DNA from: Arthrobacter sp. AK04
Lineage (GTDB): Bacteria > Actinomycetota > Actinomycetes > Actinomycetales > Micrococcaceae
Assembly: GCF_021129155.1 (NCBI RefSeq)
Contig: NZ_JAJOMC010000041.1
Location: 1-41,591, forward strand
Direction of reading: 5' to 3'
Length of the DNA: 41,591 nucleotides
Shown here piece after piece: positions 34,400 to 41,386 of this stretch (position 1 is the stretch's first letter; each line of letters begins with the position of its first letter). Under the pieces are notes generated by a model. That model saw only the letters and a list, made by a program, of their open reading frames with translations. It made no database searches and was not told the DNA's origin. Made by a program: the position numbers and the translations under genes.

Positions 34400-35014
34400 A
34401 TGAAGAAAACACTCGCAGCACTCGCACTCGCTGGCTCACTTGCGCTAATCGGCTCACCCGCCGTTGCAGCCACCTACCCTGCTCTTCCGCCGCAGGCGAA
34501 TGTCTCCGACGGAACCGTCGGCCCGGGCGAACGCTTCGTATTCCGCGGCCAGGGCTTCCTTGCCGGTGAATCTCTGACAATCAACGTTACTCCCGGCAAC
34601 CCGCCGGCCGCTTCTGGAGCAAACGTCCCCGGCGGCCGGTCAGTTGCAGCACGCATCGCTGTTGTAACCGAAGCACAGACCCTCAAGGCAACAGCTGACG
34701 CTCAGGGCGCTTTCTCCGTGGAGATCGCGATCAACGAAGCGGGCAGCTACGCTCTCACTGCCACAGGTGACACCTCAAAGGTGACCGTCGGCCCGGTCCG
34801 AGTTGTTGTTGCTCCCGGTTTTGCTAACAACGGCGCTGCGGGGTCTAACGCTGGCGGCGTCGCCCTGGCCAACACAAGCGGAACCGGCCTTGCCAACACT
34901 GGCGCCGACTCGGGCTTGGTCCTCTGGACCCTGGTGGGTGCCGGTGCACTGGCCGCTGGCGCAACCTCAGTTGTTGTTGTTCGCCGCCGCGCCAAGGCTG
35001 AGGTCGCTGCATAG
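34400..35014 (+). CDS. Sortase-anchored surface protein with LAXTG signal
   Basis: A 204-residue secreted protein. It has a short signal peptide (MKKTLAALALAGSLALIG, cleavage after AVAA near residue 24), a beta-rich body starting with GPGERFVFRGQGFLAGESL, then a Gly/Asn/Ala stretch, the sorting motif LANTG at 164-168, a hydrophobic segment (about 172-194) and a basic tail (RRRAKAEVAA). LAXTG is the signal used by class E sortases of high-GC Gram-positives, so the protein should be covalently linked to the wall; no sortase gene is in the window. A near-copy, LANTS, precedes the motif at 156-160. ATG 34400 has a GGGGGGA run six bases upstream. It is followed by a strong terminator, so the gene likely has its own promoter and high expression. 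Confidence 0.9.
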   Translation: MKKTLAALALAGSLALIGSPAVAATYPALPPQANVSDGTVGPGERFVFRGQGFLAGESLTINVTPGNPPAASGANVPGGRSVAARIAVVTEAQTLKATADAQGAFSVEIAINEAGSYALTATGDTSKVTVGPVRVVVAPGFANNGAAGSNAGGVALANTSGTGLANTGADSGLVLWTLVGAGALAAGATSVVVVRRRAKAEVAA

Positions 35015-35037
35015 CTGCAATACCAATAACCACCGAA

Positions 35038-35077
35038 GAAGGTGGGTGTACTCCAGAAGCGGAGAACACCCACCTTC
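35038..35077 (+). terminator. Strong hairpin terminator after the surface-protein gene
   Basis: GAAGGTGGGTGT pairs with ACACCCACCTTC, extended by CTCC/GGAG with one A on each side, around a six-base loop; ATCGTTT follows. The stem of about 16 pairs starts 24 bases after the stop. Confidence 0.8.
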
Positions 35078-35143
35078 ATCGTTTAAGGCCTTAAAGGGCT
35101 GAGCCGCGATCGGGGAGGCTGGGCTGTGGTATCAATATGAGCT

Positions 35144-35290
35144 ATGGGGAGACATTGGCGAAAGGCACCACGGCAGTACGATTTCTCCTTTCCCCTCCCC
35201 AACACCCACGCGCTCCCCTACATCCTTCTGGCACTGCTGGCGGTTGCCGCCTTGGGTACCGCAGCGCTAGCCCTTCTACGGACCTCCTGA
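35144..35290 (+). CDS. Small single-span membrane protein (48 aa)
   Basis: The frame from ATG 35144 encodes 48 residues: a basic N-terminus (MGRHWRKAPRQYDFSF), a Pro/His turn, and a hydrophobic segment of about 20 residues (PYILLALLAVAALGTAAL) with a short LLRTS tail. Charge predicts N-in. Its stop lies seven bases before the GTG start of the VanZ-family gene, so the two are likely co-translated, and third positions are GC-rich. The ribosome-binding site is weak. No family is recognised; it may assist the VanZ-type protein, which is inference. Confidence 0.5.
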   Translation: MGRHWRKAPRQYDFSFPLPNTHALPYILLALLAVAALGTAALALLRTS

Positions 35291-35297
35291 AGGCTCT

Positions 35298-35744
35298 GTG
35301 AGGCGGCTCGAGAACTACCGGCTCTGGCGCTTTGCTCTTATCGCCATGCTGGTCCCTCTGGTGTTTATTGCCTTCTGGCCGAGCCCAGTGGACCAGCCGG
35401 TTCAGGGCCAGCTCGCAGCCGTCCTGAATTTCCTCCACTACCACGGAGTTCCTGGGTGGTTGAATTACCGATTTGTGGAGGCGTCCGCCAACGTGGCACT
35501 TTTTGTCCCCGTTGGAGTAGTAAGCTCGTTGGCTTTTCCCAGCTGGCCTTGGTGGAAAATCGGCGCATTCGGATTCCTAATTTCCTGCTGCATGGAACTG
35601 GGCCAGCTGCTGTTTCTTCACGACCGTTTTCCAAGCCCGATTGACCTTGTGACAAACACGTCAGGCGCTGTCATGGGCGCCATCCTAGCCGCGGCAGCCC
35701 TTAAGGAACTACAGGTCCGCGGCCTTCCGGCAGCGGACCTGTAG
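35298..35744 (+). CDS. VanZ-family membrane protein
   Basis: A 148-residue integral membrane protein with about four hydrophobic segments. Family features are the central NVALFVPVGVVSSLAFPSWP and the block SCCMELGQLLFL followed by PSPIDLVTNTSGAVMGAIL, which match the VanZ-like consensus (E-x-x-Q near an R/P-S-x-D-x-x-x-N-x-x-G helix). VanZ proteins are linked to glycopeptide tolerance in enterococci, but most family members have unknown function and many lie in surface-polysaccharide loci, as here. GTG 35298 has GAAGG six bases upstream. The reading frame ends inside a hairpin shared with the convergent galU gene. Confidence 0.88.
   Translation: MRRLENYRLWRFALIAMLVPLVFIAFWPSPVDQPVQGQLAAVLNFLHYHGVPGWLNYRFVEASANVALFVPVGVVSSLAFPSWPWWKIGAFGFLISCCMELGQLLFLHDRFPSPIDLVTNTSGAVMGAILAAAALKELQVRGLPAADL
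35711..35742. terminator. Bidirectional hairpin between the VanZ-family gene and galU
   Basis: ACAGGTCCGC and GCGGACCTGT pair perfectly over a 12-base loop. It overlaps the last VanZ-family codons and lies 20 bases from the galU stop on the opposite strand, so it may end both transcripts. Confidence 0.6.
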
Positions 35745-35762
35745 GCAGGTCTGTAGCGTCGC

Positions 35763-36653
35763 CTAGTTGACGAAGCCCTTCATCCAGGTCTTCAGGTCCT
35801 CGCCGAACTCCACCCGCTCTGACGCGAGGGTGATGACGGCTTTGAGGTAACTGAGCTTGTCACCAGTGTCGAAGCGGCGGCCCTTGAACACCACGCCGTA
35901 CACGCCGGAGCCTTCGCCCTCGCCGGCGGCCAGGGTCTGCAGCGCATCCGTCAGCTGGATCTCGTTGCCACGGCCCGGCTCGGTCTCCTCCAGGATGCCG
36001 AACACGGCCGGGTGCAGCACGTACCGGCCGATCACGGCCAGGTTGGACGGCGCATCCCCCACGGCAGGCTTCTCCACCAAGCTGTTAACGCGGACGTAGT
36101 CCTCGCCGTCCACCGCGGTGATGTCCGCGCAGCCGTAAGCGCTGATCTGGGCCGGGTCCACCTCGATGAGAGCGATCACCGAACCGCCGGTCTTCTGCTG
36201 CACCTCCATCATGGTGGTGAGCAGGTCCTCGGCCTCGTCAATGAGGTCATCGCCCAGCAGCACGGCGAAAGGCTCGTTGCCCACGTGCTGGCTGGCGCAC
36301 AGCACCGCGTGGCCCAGGCCTTTCGCCTCGCCCTGGCGGACGTAGTGGATGGGGCCCAGCTCGGAGGCGTACTGCACGGACTCCAACTTGTCCTTGTCTC
36401 CCTTGAGCTCCAGGGCACGTTCCAGGCCGGGCTCGCGGTCAAAGTGGTCCTCGAGCGAGCGCTTGTTGCGCCCCGTGATCATCAGCAGGTCGGTGAGGCC
36501 GGACTTAACCGCTTCCTCAACGACGTACTGGATTGCCGGCCGGTCTACCACCGGCAGCATTTCCTTTGGCATTGCCTTGGTGGCGGGCAGGAAGCGAGTT
36601 CCCAATCCGGCAGCAGGAATGACGGCTTTGGTTATTGCTTTCCCCGTTGTCAT
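35763..36653 (-). CDS. galU: UTP-glucose-1-phosphate uridylyltransferase
   Basis: It makes UDP-glucose from UTP and glucose-1-phosphate, feeding the UDP-glucose dehydrogenase and the initiating sugar transferase. The 296-residue protein has the N-terminal nucleotide-binding loop AAGLGTRFLPATKAMPKEML, then RPAIQYVVEEAVKSGL, FDREPGLERAL, VRQGEAKGLGHAV, LLGDDLIDE and EKPAVGDAPSNLAVIGRYVL, all typical of bacterial GalU. It is last in the six-gene minus-strand operon, nine bases after the nucleotidyltransferase-fold gene. Its third positions are strongly GC-rich, more so than the EPS transferases, as expected for a native core gene. Placement of galU behind a PqqD/HprK module is unusual. Confidence 0.97.
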   Translation of the reverse strand: MTTGKAITKAVIPAAGLGTRFLPATKAMPKEMLPVVDRPAIQYVVEEAVKSGLTDLLMITGRNKRSLEDHFDREPGLERALELKGDKDKLESVQYASELGPIHYVRQGEAKGLGHAVLCASQHVGNEPFAVLLGDDLIDEAEDLLTTMMEVQQKTGGSVIALIEVDPAQISAYGCADITAVDGEDYVRVNSLVEKPAVGDAPSNLAVIGRYVLHPAVFGILEETEPGRGNEIQLTDALQTLAAGEGEGSGVYGVVFKGRRFDTGDKLSYLKAVITLASERVEFGEDLKTWMKGFVN

Positions 36654-36662
36654 AGCTGTACC

Positions 36663-37649
36663 CTACAAATCCCGGGCGGGAGATAGCAATTTTCCACATG
36701 TAAAGCGTGGCTGGCGGACTCCTTGTGAAGCCTTGGGACGCTCGGTGCGTGCGATGCCACAAAGTAACCGCGAGGACCGAGGAGCGGAACGCAGGAAGCG
36801 AGCCCACCTGGCACGGTGCTGGAGGAACCGTCCGCGCAAGGACATGTCGGCGTAGATGTTTGCGCTGAGAAAAGCCTCCTGCGACGGGAAAGCACCGCGC
36901 CACAACGTCCATAGTTTGTCCTGCCATGGAGCCTGAACAATCGCGATGAGCTGGGCGCTTCCCGGTGCCCTGGCTACTACCCGGTTATGCCATTCCCTGG
37001 ATGGCTGTGGCCACTCCACTGCCGCATCTTTGGGGAGCAGGGCTTCGAGAAAGGGGCGCCCGGCGGCCAGGGAGCCAGTGGCTGTGGCTAACTCCAGTAC
37101 AGCGGACGCATGCGATTGGCACCGCGTGACCTGGGCAAGAAACTCGAGCTCCTGCCGACACGCAGGCAGTTGGGCTGACCGGAGGGCATGAAGTGCCAGA
37201 ATCAGGATTCCCAGGGCCTTCGACGGAACGCGCACTTTCTGTCCTGCAAGGTCAAGCGTCTCAGTGTTTGCGTACATTGAGTCGAAACACTCAACTGCCG
37301 GAGTTTCCATGCCGGGAAACCTGAAGTGAACGTCAATGCAACATGGCCACTCGGGATGATGGAGCGTAACGGAGTGCTTGGGGAAAGCCCTGTTTTCAGG
37401 ATCCACAGGGCGTTCCCGCCAGCCCCGCTCCCGGAGTCCTTGCAGCATCTTTTCCAGATTATGGGGAGCCACAAAAACGTCAACGTCGTAGGAGGTCTTG
37501 GGCAGGCGCAGCCCCTGGACCGCACTTGCCGGTCCCTTGATGAAGAAGGCCCTGATACCCAGGCTGTCCGCCACACGGGACACGAGGGCGTGGCCTAGGA
37601 GCACGCCCTCGGGAATGCTAAGGCGCGTTTTAATATCACTGCCTGTCAT
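36663..37649 (-). CDS. Nucleotidyltransferase-fold protein (NTP_transf_5-like)
   Basis: A 328-residue cytosolic protein. The segment AFFIKGPASAVQGLRLPKTS followed by YDVDVFV (residues 34-60) matches the NTP_transf_5 pattern, in which KG..., an S-x-D-x-D pair (here SYDVDV, Asp55 and Asp57) and a downstream acidic strand (CIDVHFRF) bind metal and nucleotide. The C-terminal half is helical and lacks recognised motifs. Members often lie with PqqD-family and HPr-kinase-like genes, both in exosortase/EPS loci and as a tailoring gene of some lasso-peptide clusters. ATG 37649 lies eight bases after the kinase stop, and galU follows after nine. The substrate, peptide or sugar, is unknown. Confidence 0.75.
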   Translation of the reverse strand: MTGSDIKTRLSIPEGVLLGHALVSRVADSLGIRAFFIKGPASAVQGLRLPKTSYDVDVFVAPHNLEKMLQGLRERGWRERPVDPENRAFPKHSVTLHHPEWPCCIDVHFRFPGMETPAVECFDSMYANTETLDLAGQKVRVPSKALGILILALHALRSAQLPACRQELEFLAQVTRCQSHASAVLELATATGSLAAGRPFLEALLPKDAAVEWPQPSREWHNRVVARAPGSAQLIAIVQAPWQDKLWTLWRGAFPSQEAFLSANIYADMSLRGRFLQHRARWARFLRSAPRSSRLLCGIARTERPKASQGVRQPRFTCGKLLSPARDL

Positions 37650-37657
37650 GGAAGCAC

Positions 37658-39226
37658 CTAGTCCTTGGCCCTGCGCCCGCTTAATGCGGCTTCAAATGCG
37701 CTCTCGTCTTCGATACGCCGCTCACGTCCTAGTGGCTGGGTTTCAGCTTGCGACGCGGGACTGGGCGTGGAGGTGTACGTTCCGTAGTACGAGTAGGCGT
37801 CCGTTCCCCGCGTCGGCACGCAGTTGAGGACCGCGCCGAGTATCCGGCCCTTTACCTTCTCGAGATTGCCCAGCGATTGCTCCAATTGCTCCTGAGTAGT
37901 CTTGCCTGTCCGTATCACCACAATCGCACCGTCGGCGGCGCGGGAGAGGACAGCGGCGTCCGTCACTGGTAGCAGCGGCGGTGCATCGATGAGAACAACA
38001 GCGTCTTCGGCCAACGCCTTCAGCATCTTCTCCATAGCCCGAGACCCGAGCAGCTCACTGGGGTTCGGCGGGATGCGGCCTGAACCAAGGACGAAGAGAT
38101 TCGGCAACGCACCCCAGGGCTGGAGGACGTCCGCCAACTCAGCCGTGCCGGTCAGTACGTCCGTGACACCGGCTCCCGGGACAAGGTTGAAAACATCCAC
38201 CAGCGTGGGCCGGCGGAGGTCGCCGTCGACCACTACGACGTTTTGGCCAGCGGCTGCCATGGTGACCGCGAGATTGGCCGTGACAGTAGATTTGCCTTCA
38301 GTCTGCACCGAGCTGGTAACCACGATGATCCGCGGCGGCTGGTCCACATCAAGGAAGCTAAGGTTGGTGCGCAGTTCCCTGAGGGCCTCGGCCATCGCTC
38401 CCCCCGCGTCGTGGACTTGCGCGGCGGTGCCGGCGTCCAGGATGGTGCTTTTTTCATCCAGGCGATGGTCCACAGGCAGGTTGCCGACTACCGGTACACC
38501 GAAGAGCAGCTCTACGTCGGCGGCCTTGCGGATGCGTCGGTCAAGGTGGCGGCGGAGCACCGCGTACGCCACACCGAGAGCCAAGCCGACGAAGGCCCCC
38601 AGCAGCAGGTTGAGCTTGGTATTGGGTGAGGTAGGGCTGGTGGGGAGGACTGCCTTGCCCAGCGGCAGCACCCGGACAGCCGTTGCGGTGGCGTTCATAG
38701 ATTCAGGCATTGCGGCGGCGCCGGGATCAGCGACTGGTTCAGCGGGTGGAGCAGTTTCGATCGCTTCCACCTGGGCAGCGAGGCCGTTGACCCAGGCATC
38801 GGCCACGCGTTGTGCGGTGGCGGGGTCAGTGGACTCGGCAGTTACCCGGATTTCCGCAGTGTCTAGGGGGACCTTCACACTGATAGCGCCGAGCAGGGCA
38901 TCGGCAGTGGTTTTCAGCTCCAGGGAGGCAATCACCCGGTCCGCCACGAGCCGTGACTTTGCCACAGACTCGTAGTTCTTGACCTTGGCCTTCGCCAGGC
39001 TGTCCCCGGCGAGAGACAGGCTCACGTTGTCCGAGCCCGGCGTCACCACGATGCCGCTGGAATCCGAGGAGTAGATTTTGGGCTGGAGGACCGTCCAGCC
39101 GCCCGCAGTCACGGTGGCCAGCAGGGTGAAGGCGACAATTGCCTTCCAGTACACCCGCAAGATGCGGAGGTAGTCCGCCAGGTCCAGGCCGGGGGGTGCT
39201 TCCGCCGCGGCTGCTGTTTTGCTCAT
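37658..39226 (-). CDS. Chain-length regulator fused to tyrosine autokinase (Wzz/BY-kinase), copy 2
   Basis: A 522-residue paralogue of the kinase at 20008-21519 with the same layout: N-terminal Wzz domain starting LDLADYLRILRVYWKAIVAF, two membrane helices, Pro-rich segment (LPTSPTSPNTKLNLLLG) before the second, then a kinase with Walker A (SSVQTEGKSTVTANLA), Walker A' (VVVDGDLRRPTL) and Walker B (VVLIDAPPLLPVTDA). The tail has fewer tyrosines (DAYSYYGTYTS) and the extracytoplasmic loop carries an Ala/Pro insertion near residues 175-200. ATG 39226 has AAAGGA seven bases upstream. ATG 39286, also with a good GGGGGA site and closer to the upstream gene, is an equally serious alternative. It controls EPS length; whether it serves the same polymer as copy 1 is open. 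Confidence 0.93.
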   Translation of the reverse strand: MSKTAAAAEAPPGLDLADYLRILRVYWKAIVAFTLLATVTAGGWTVLQPKIYSSDSSGIVVTPGSDNVSLSLAGDSLAKAKVKNYESVAKSRLVADRVIASLELKTTADALLGAISVKVPLDTAEIRVTAESTDPATAQRVADAWVNGLAAQVEAIETAPPAEPVADPGAAAMPESMNATATAVRVLPLGKAVLPTSPTSPNTKLNLLLGAFVGLALGVAYAVLRRHLDRRIRKAADVELLFGVPVVGNLPVDHRLDEKSTILDAGTAAQVHDAGGAMAEALRELRTNLSFLDVDQPPRIIVVTSSVQTEGKSTVTANLAVTMAAAGQNVVVVDGDLRRPTLVDVFNLVPGAGVTDVLTGTAELADVLQPWGALPNLFVLGSGRIPPNPSELLGSRAMEKMLKALAEDAVVLIDAPPLLPVTDAAVLSRAADGAIVVIRTGKTTQEQLEQSLGNLEKVKGRILGAVLNCVPTRGTDAYSYYGTYTSTPSPASQAETQPLGRERRIEDESAFEAALSGRRAKD

Positions 39227-39309
39227 GGTGCGTCCTTTAGATTCGAGTTCTTCGGTTTCCCGGACTTTGCTGCCGGTATTCTGCATGGGGCGGTCCCCCA
39301 ATCGGACGG

Positions 39310-40506
39310 CTACTCGCCGCCCTCGGTTAAGACGGATTTCTGGATAAGTTGCTCTGTGGCTGCCGCTACGGCGTGCCGGTACCCTTCCGGAGTTCCGTGC
39401 ACCCTGCCGACGTCCTCAGCAAGCTGGACCAGCGCGACTGGGCTGGCAGATGCTTCCCAGATGGCCGGACCGATCCCGCTGAGCCGGATGATCTCGTTGT
39501 CCAACATCACCAGCAGATCACTGCCGATGCTTACGGCGTCTTTCGCTGCTGTGCGCCTCACCCAGCCGTCGAGGATGAGGCCGGACTGAACTTCGTCTGT
39601 TGGGCCGGCTTCCCATTCCGGCTCCGCCTTGGGCTGCGGCTGGAACAACGGTTCCAGCGCCGCCGGCAGGCCACCAGCTTCCGAGTAAGTCACCTGCCAC
39701 ACTCCCCCGACAGTGTCGATCAGGCGGCACAACGATTGCAGTGGTCTTGCAAACTCTGCCTGCGAGGATGAGTCTGGAATCAAAGCAAGCAGCGCATCGG
39801 CCAGCGGCACCCTCTCCAACTCTGGGGCTAATGGGTGGGCACTTTCGACGCGGTTCAGCAGGACGATTGACCGGATGAAGAGTTTGGACGGCGCCGGCAG
39901 GAGTTGGAGCTCGTCCGGTCCCAGCTGGTGTTTGGCTTTGCCCAGTCCCTGCTTGAGGGACAAGGGCTTGGGATAAGGCATCACTGAACCGTCCCGGCTT
40001 ATGGCGACGGTTTCATCCGTAACGTACCCGTACGTCCGGGCCAGCACGGAGACCGCCGTGGTTTTGCCCGTCCCCGACTTTGCCACGAGGGCAACCACCG
40101 CCCCCGTGGCAGGGTCAGCCACTCCACAGGCGTGAAGCATTGTGAGTACGCCGGCATTGGCCAGGATGGCGGCCACGGTCAGCCGGGACGTAAGGTTCTC
40201 AGCCAACTCCTCAAAGGAGGCTGCCTCCAGCCGGAAAGTGCCGGCGTCGTCATTTCGCGACCGATACGTTACTGAAGCAGAAAACGGCTGGGCGTCGGTG
40301 GGTTCCACCGGCAGCGGTGCCAAAGGCACCTCTGTGCTGGCGCACCGGGCCCAGGCCGATCTCATGCTTCCCTGCTGCTCCAGGGGAACCCCCCGGCCCC
40401 ACCGGACAGTGAACTGCGTCCCGAGCACATCCACGCACAGCAGATCGCTGCCGTCTGGTAAGTCCTCAAACCTGCCTGGCGCCCACGCCATTCGTGCCTT
40501 GCTCAT
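39310..40506 (-). CDS. HPr-kinase-like ATPase with C-terminal PqqD-like domain
   Basis: A 398-residue cytosolic protein. Residues about 105-280 resemble the HPr kinase/phosphorylase (HprK) catalytic core: LTMLHACGV (122-130) with a His at the usual place, the P-loop ALVAKSGTGKTTAVSVLA (139-156), and GYVTDETVAIS (160-170) where Asp164-Glu165 match the HprK acidic pair. Residues about 320-394 resemble PqqD (DAVSIGSDLLVMLDNEIIRL, then GPAIWEASASPVALVQLA and QLIQKSVL), a peptide-binding fold known as the RiPP recognition element. HprK relatives of this kind phosphorylate peptides or proteins on Ser. ATG 40506 has GGGGGG five bases upstream, and a separate PqqD gene lies 23 bases before it. The substrate is unknown; nearby candidates are the Tat-exported protein and the Wzz kinase. 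Confidence 0.8.
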   Translation of the reverse strand: MSKARMAWAPGRFEDLPDGSDLLCVDVLGTQFTVRWGRGVPLEQQGSMRSAWARCASTEVPLAPLPVEPTDAQPFSASVTYRSRNDDAGTFRLEAASFEELAENLTSRLTVAAILANAGVLTMLHACGVADPATGAVVALVAKSGTGKTTAVSVLARTYGYVTDETVAISRDGSVMPYPKPLSLKQGLGKAKHQLGPDELQLLPAPSKLFIRSIVLLNRVESAHPLAPELERVPLADALLALIPDSSSQAEFARPLQSLCRLIDTVGGVWQVTYSEAGGLPAALEPLFQPQPKAEPEWEAGPTDEVQSGLILDGWVRRTAAKDAVSIGSDLLVMLDNEIIRLSGIGPAIWEASASPVALVQLAEDVGRVHGTPEGYRHAVAAATEQLIQKSVLTEGGE

Positions 40507-40529
40507 AATTCCCCCCGGAATTGAAGCTG

Positions 40530-40811
40530 CTAAAGCGAAGTGTTTGGTGAAGCCTCAATCAGGCGCTGGGCTTCCAGGCTGGCCAGGAAGCCCTGCACTT
40601 GGGACTGCATTTGCCCCGATGGATCCTCAAAGGTGGCCTCAAGCTCGGCGACGATGTCCTGCTCGTTCCGCTGGCCGTCGATCAGGTCCCAGATGGCTGC
40701 AGCTGTGCCCTCCAACACGACGGGCTGGTTTGCGTCCAAATGGAGCAGGGCAACACGATTGGTGCCGTCGGTGCGGACTTCTGCCACCAGACCGGCGTGG
40801 TTCCAGATCAT
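40530..40811 (-). CDS. PqqD-family protein (peptide-binding RRE-like)
   Basis: A 93-residue PqqD-family protein. The pattern is complete: VALLHLDANQPVVLEGTAAA followed by IWDLIDGQRNEQDIVAEL, then SQVQGFLASLEAQRLIEA. PqqD proteins are winged-helix peptide chaperones that bind leader peptides and present them to a modifying enzyme. Here the likely enzyme is the HPr-kinase-like ATPase encoded immediately downstream, which carries a PqqD-like domain of its own. ATG 40811 overlaps the stop of the Tat-exported protein gene by four bases (ATGA), so synthesis is coupled to that protein. No radical-SAM enzyme, lasso cyclase or transglutaminase-type peptidase gene is near. Confidence 0.85.
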   Translation of the reverse strand: MIWNHAGLVAEVRTDGTNRVALLHLDANQPVVLEGTAAAIWDLIDGQRNEQDIVAELEATFEDPSGQMQSQVQGFLASLEAQRLIEASPNTSL

Positions 40812-41386
40812 GGGAACGTGACGGTCAGGGTTGAATTCCCCGGTAGAGAGGCCCCGCCGATTGTTACCATCAAATCGAATCTGTACGTATATGTTCCGGA
40901 CTTATTCGGCTTGGTATAGCTGAACCCGCCGAGTTCGACACGGAGGGCATGATCGCCTGGGGTGGTGGTCAACGTTCCAGTGAAGGTCGTAGCCTTATCA
41001 CCCTGTTGAACAGGCAGCGCGTTGCCCGTCCCAGGCGAAGCAGAAGCAATTCCGACCTTTGAATTCTGCTCTGATTTGTCGACAGTAATCGTGATCGTGT
41101 AGGAGACGGACGACCCGGTAAACGCCGTGCCGGTTTGAATATCGAACACCGTCGGCGCTTGGACAGTCAGCTGGCCAGAACTTCCCGCGGCAGGCGCTGG
41201 CCCGACAGGCCCTACGGTGACCGCCGCCGGAACGGGCGCAGACGGTCCTGGTGATGCGGCAGCAGCCGGGGCAGCGATGGCGGTGGCGATTACCGGCAAC
41301 GACCACGCCACTCCAGCGACTACCCGCCGACGGCTGAAACTTTTTTCTTCGCTGTCAATGACCCCAGAATTCAAATCCCCAGACAA
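40808..41386 (-). CDS. Tat-exported beta-rich protein
   Basis: A 192-residue protein with a twin-arginine signal (KSFSRRRVVAGVAWSLPVIA, residues about 15-35) and an Ala-rich cleavage region (ATAIAAPAAAASP). It continues with a Pro/Ala/Gly linker and a beta-rich body (TVFDIQTGTAFTGSSVSYTI, then ATTFTGTLTTTPGDHALRV, then GTYTYRFDLMVTIGGA) that looks like a single Ig-like domain. Tat use implies folding in the cytosol, hence possible modification before export. No sortase motif or membrane anchor is present at the C-terminus (NSTLTVTFP). TTG 41386 is the only reasonable start and has GGGGG five bases upstream. It is first in the operon and overlaps the PqqD gene. Function is unknown; it is a candidate substrate of the PqqD/HprK pair. 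Confidence 0.8.
   Translation of the reverse strand: MSGDLNSGVIDSEEKSFSRRRVVAGVAWSLPVIATAIAAPAAAASPGPSAPVPAAVTVGPVGPAPAAGSSGQLTVQAPTVFDIQTGTAFTGSSVSYTITITVDKSEQNSKVGIASASPGTGNALPVQQGDKATTFTGTLTTTPGDHALRVELGGFSYTKPNKSGTYTYRFDLMVTIGGASLPGNSTLTVTFP

Noticed and set aside
35763..41386. Lasso-peptide biosynthetic cluster
   Set aside because: PqqD, HprK-like and nucleotidyltransferase genes fit its accessory part, but no asparagine-synthetase-like cyclase, transglutaminase-type peptidase or short precursor gene is present.
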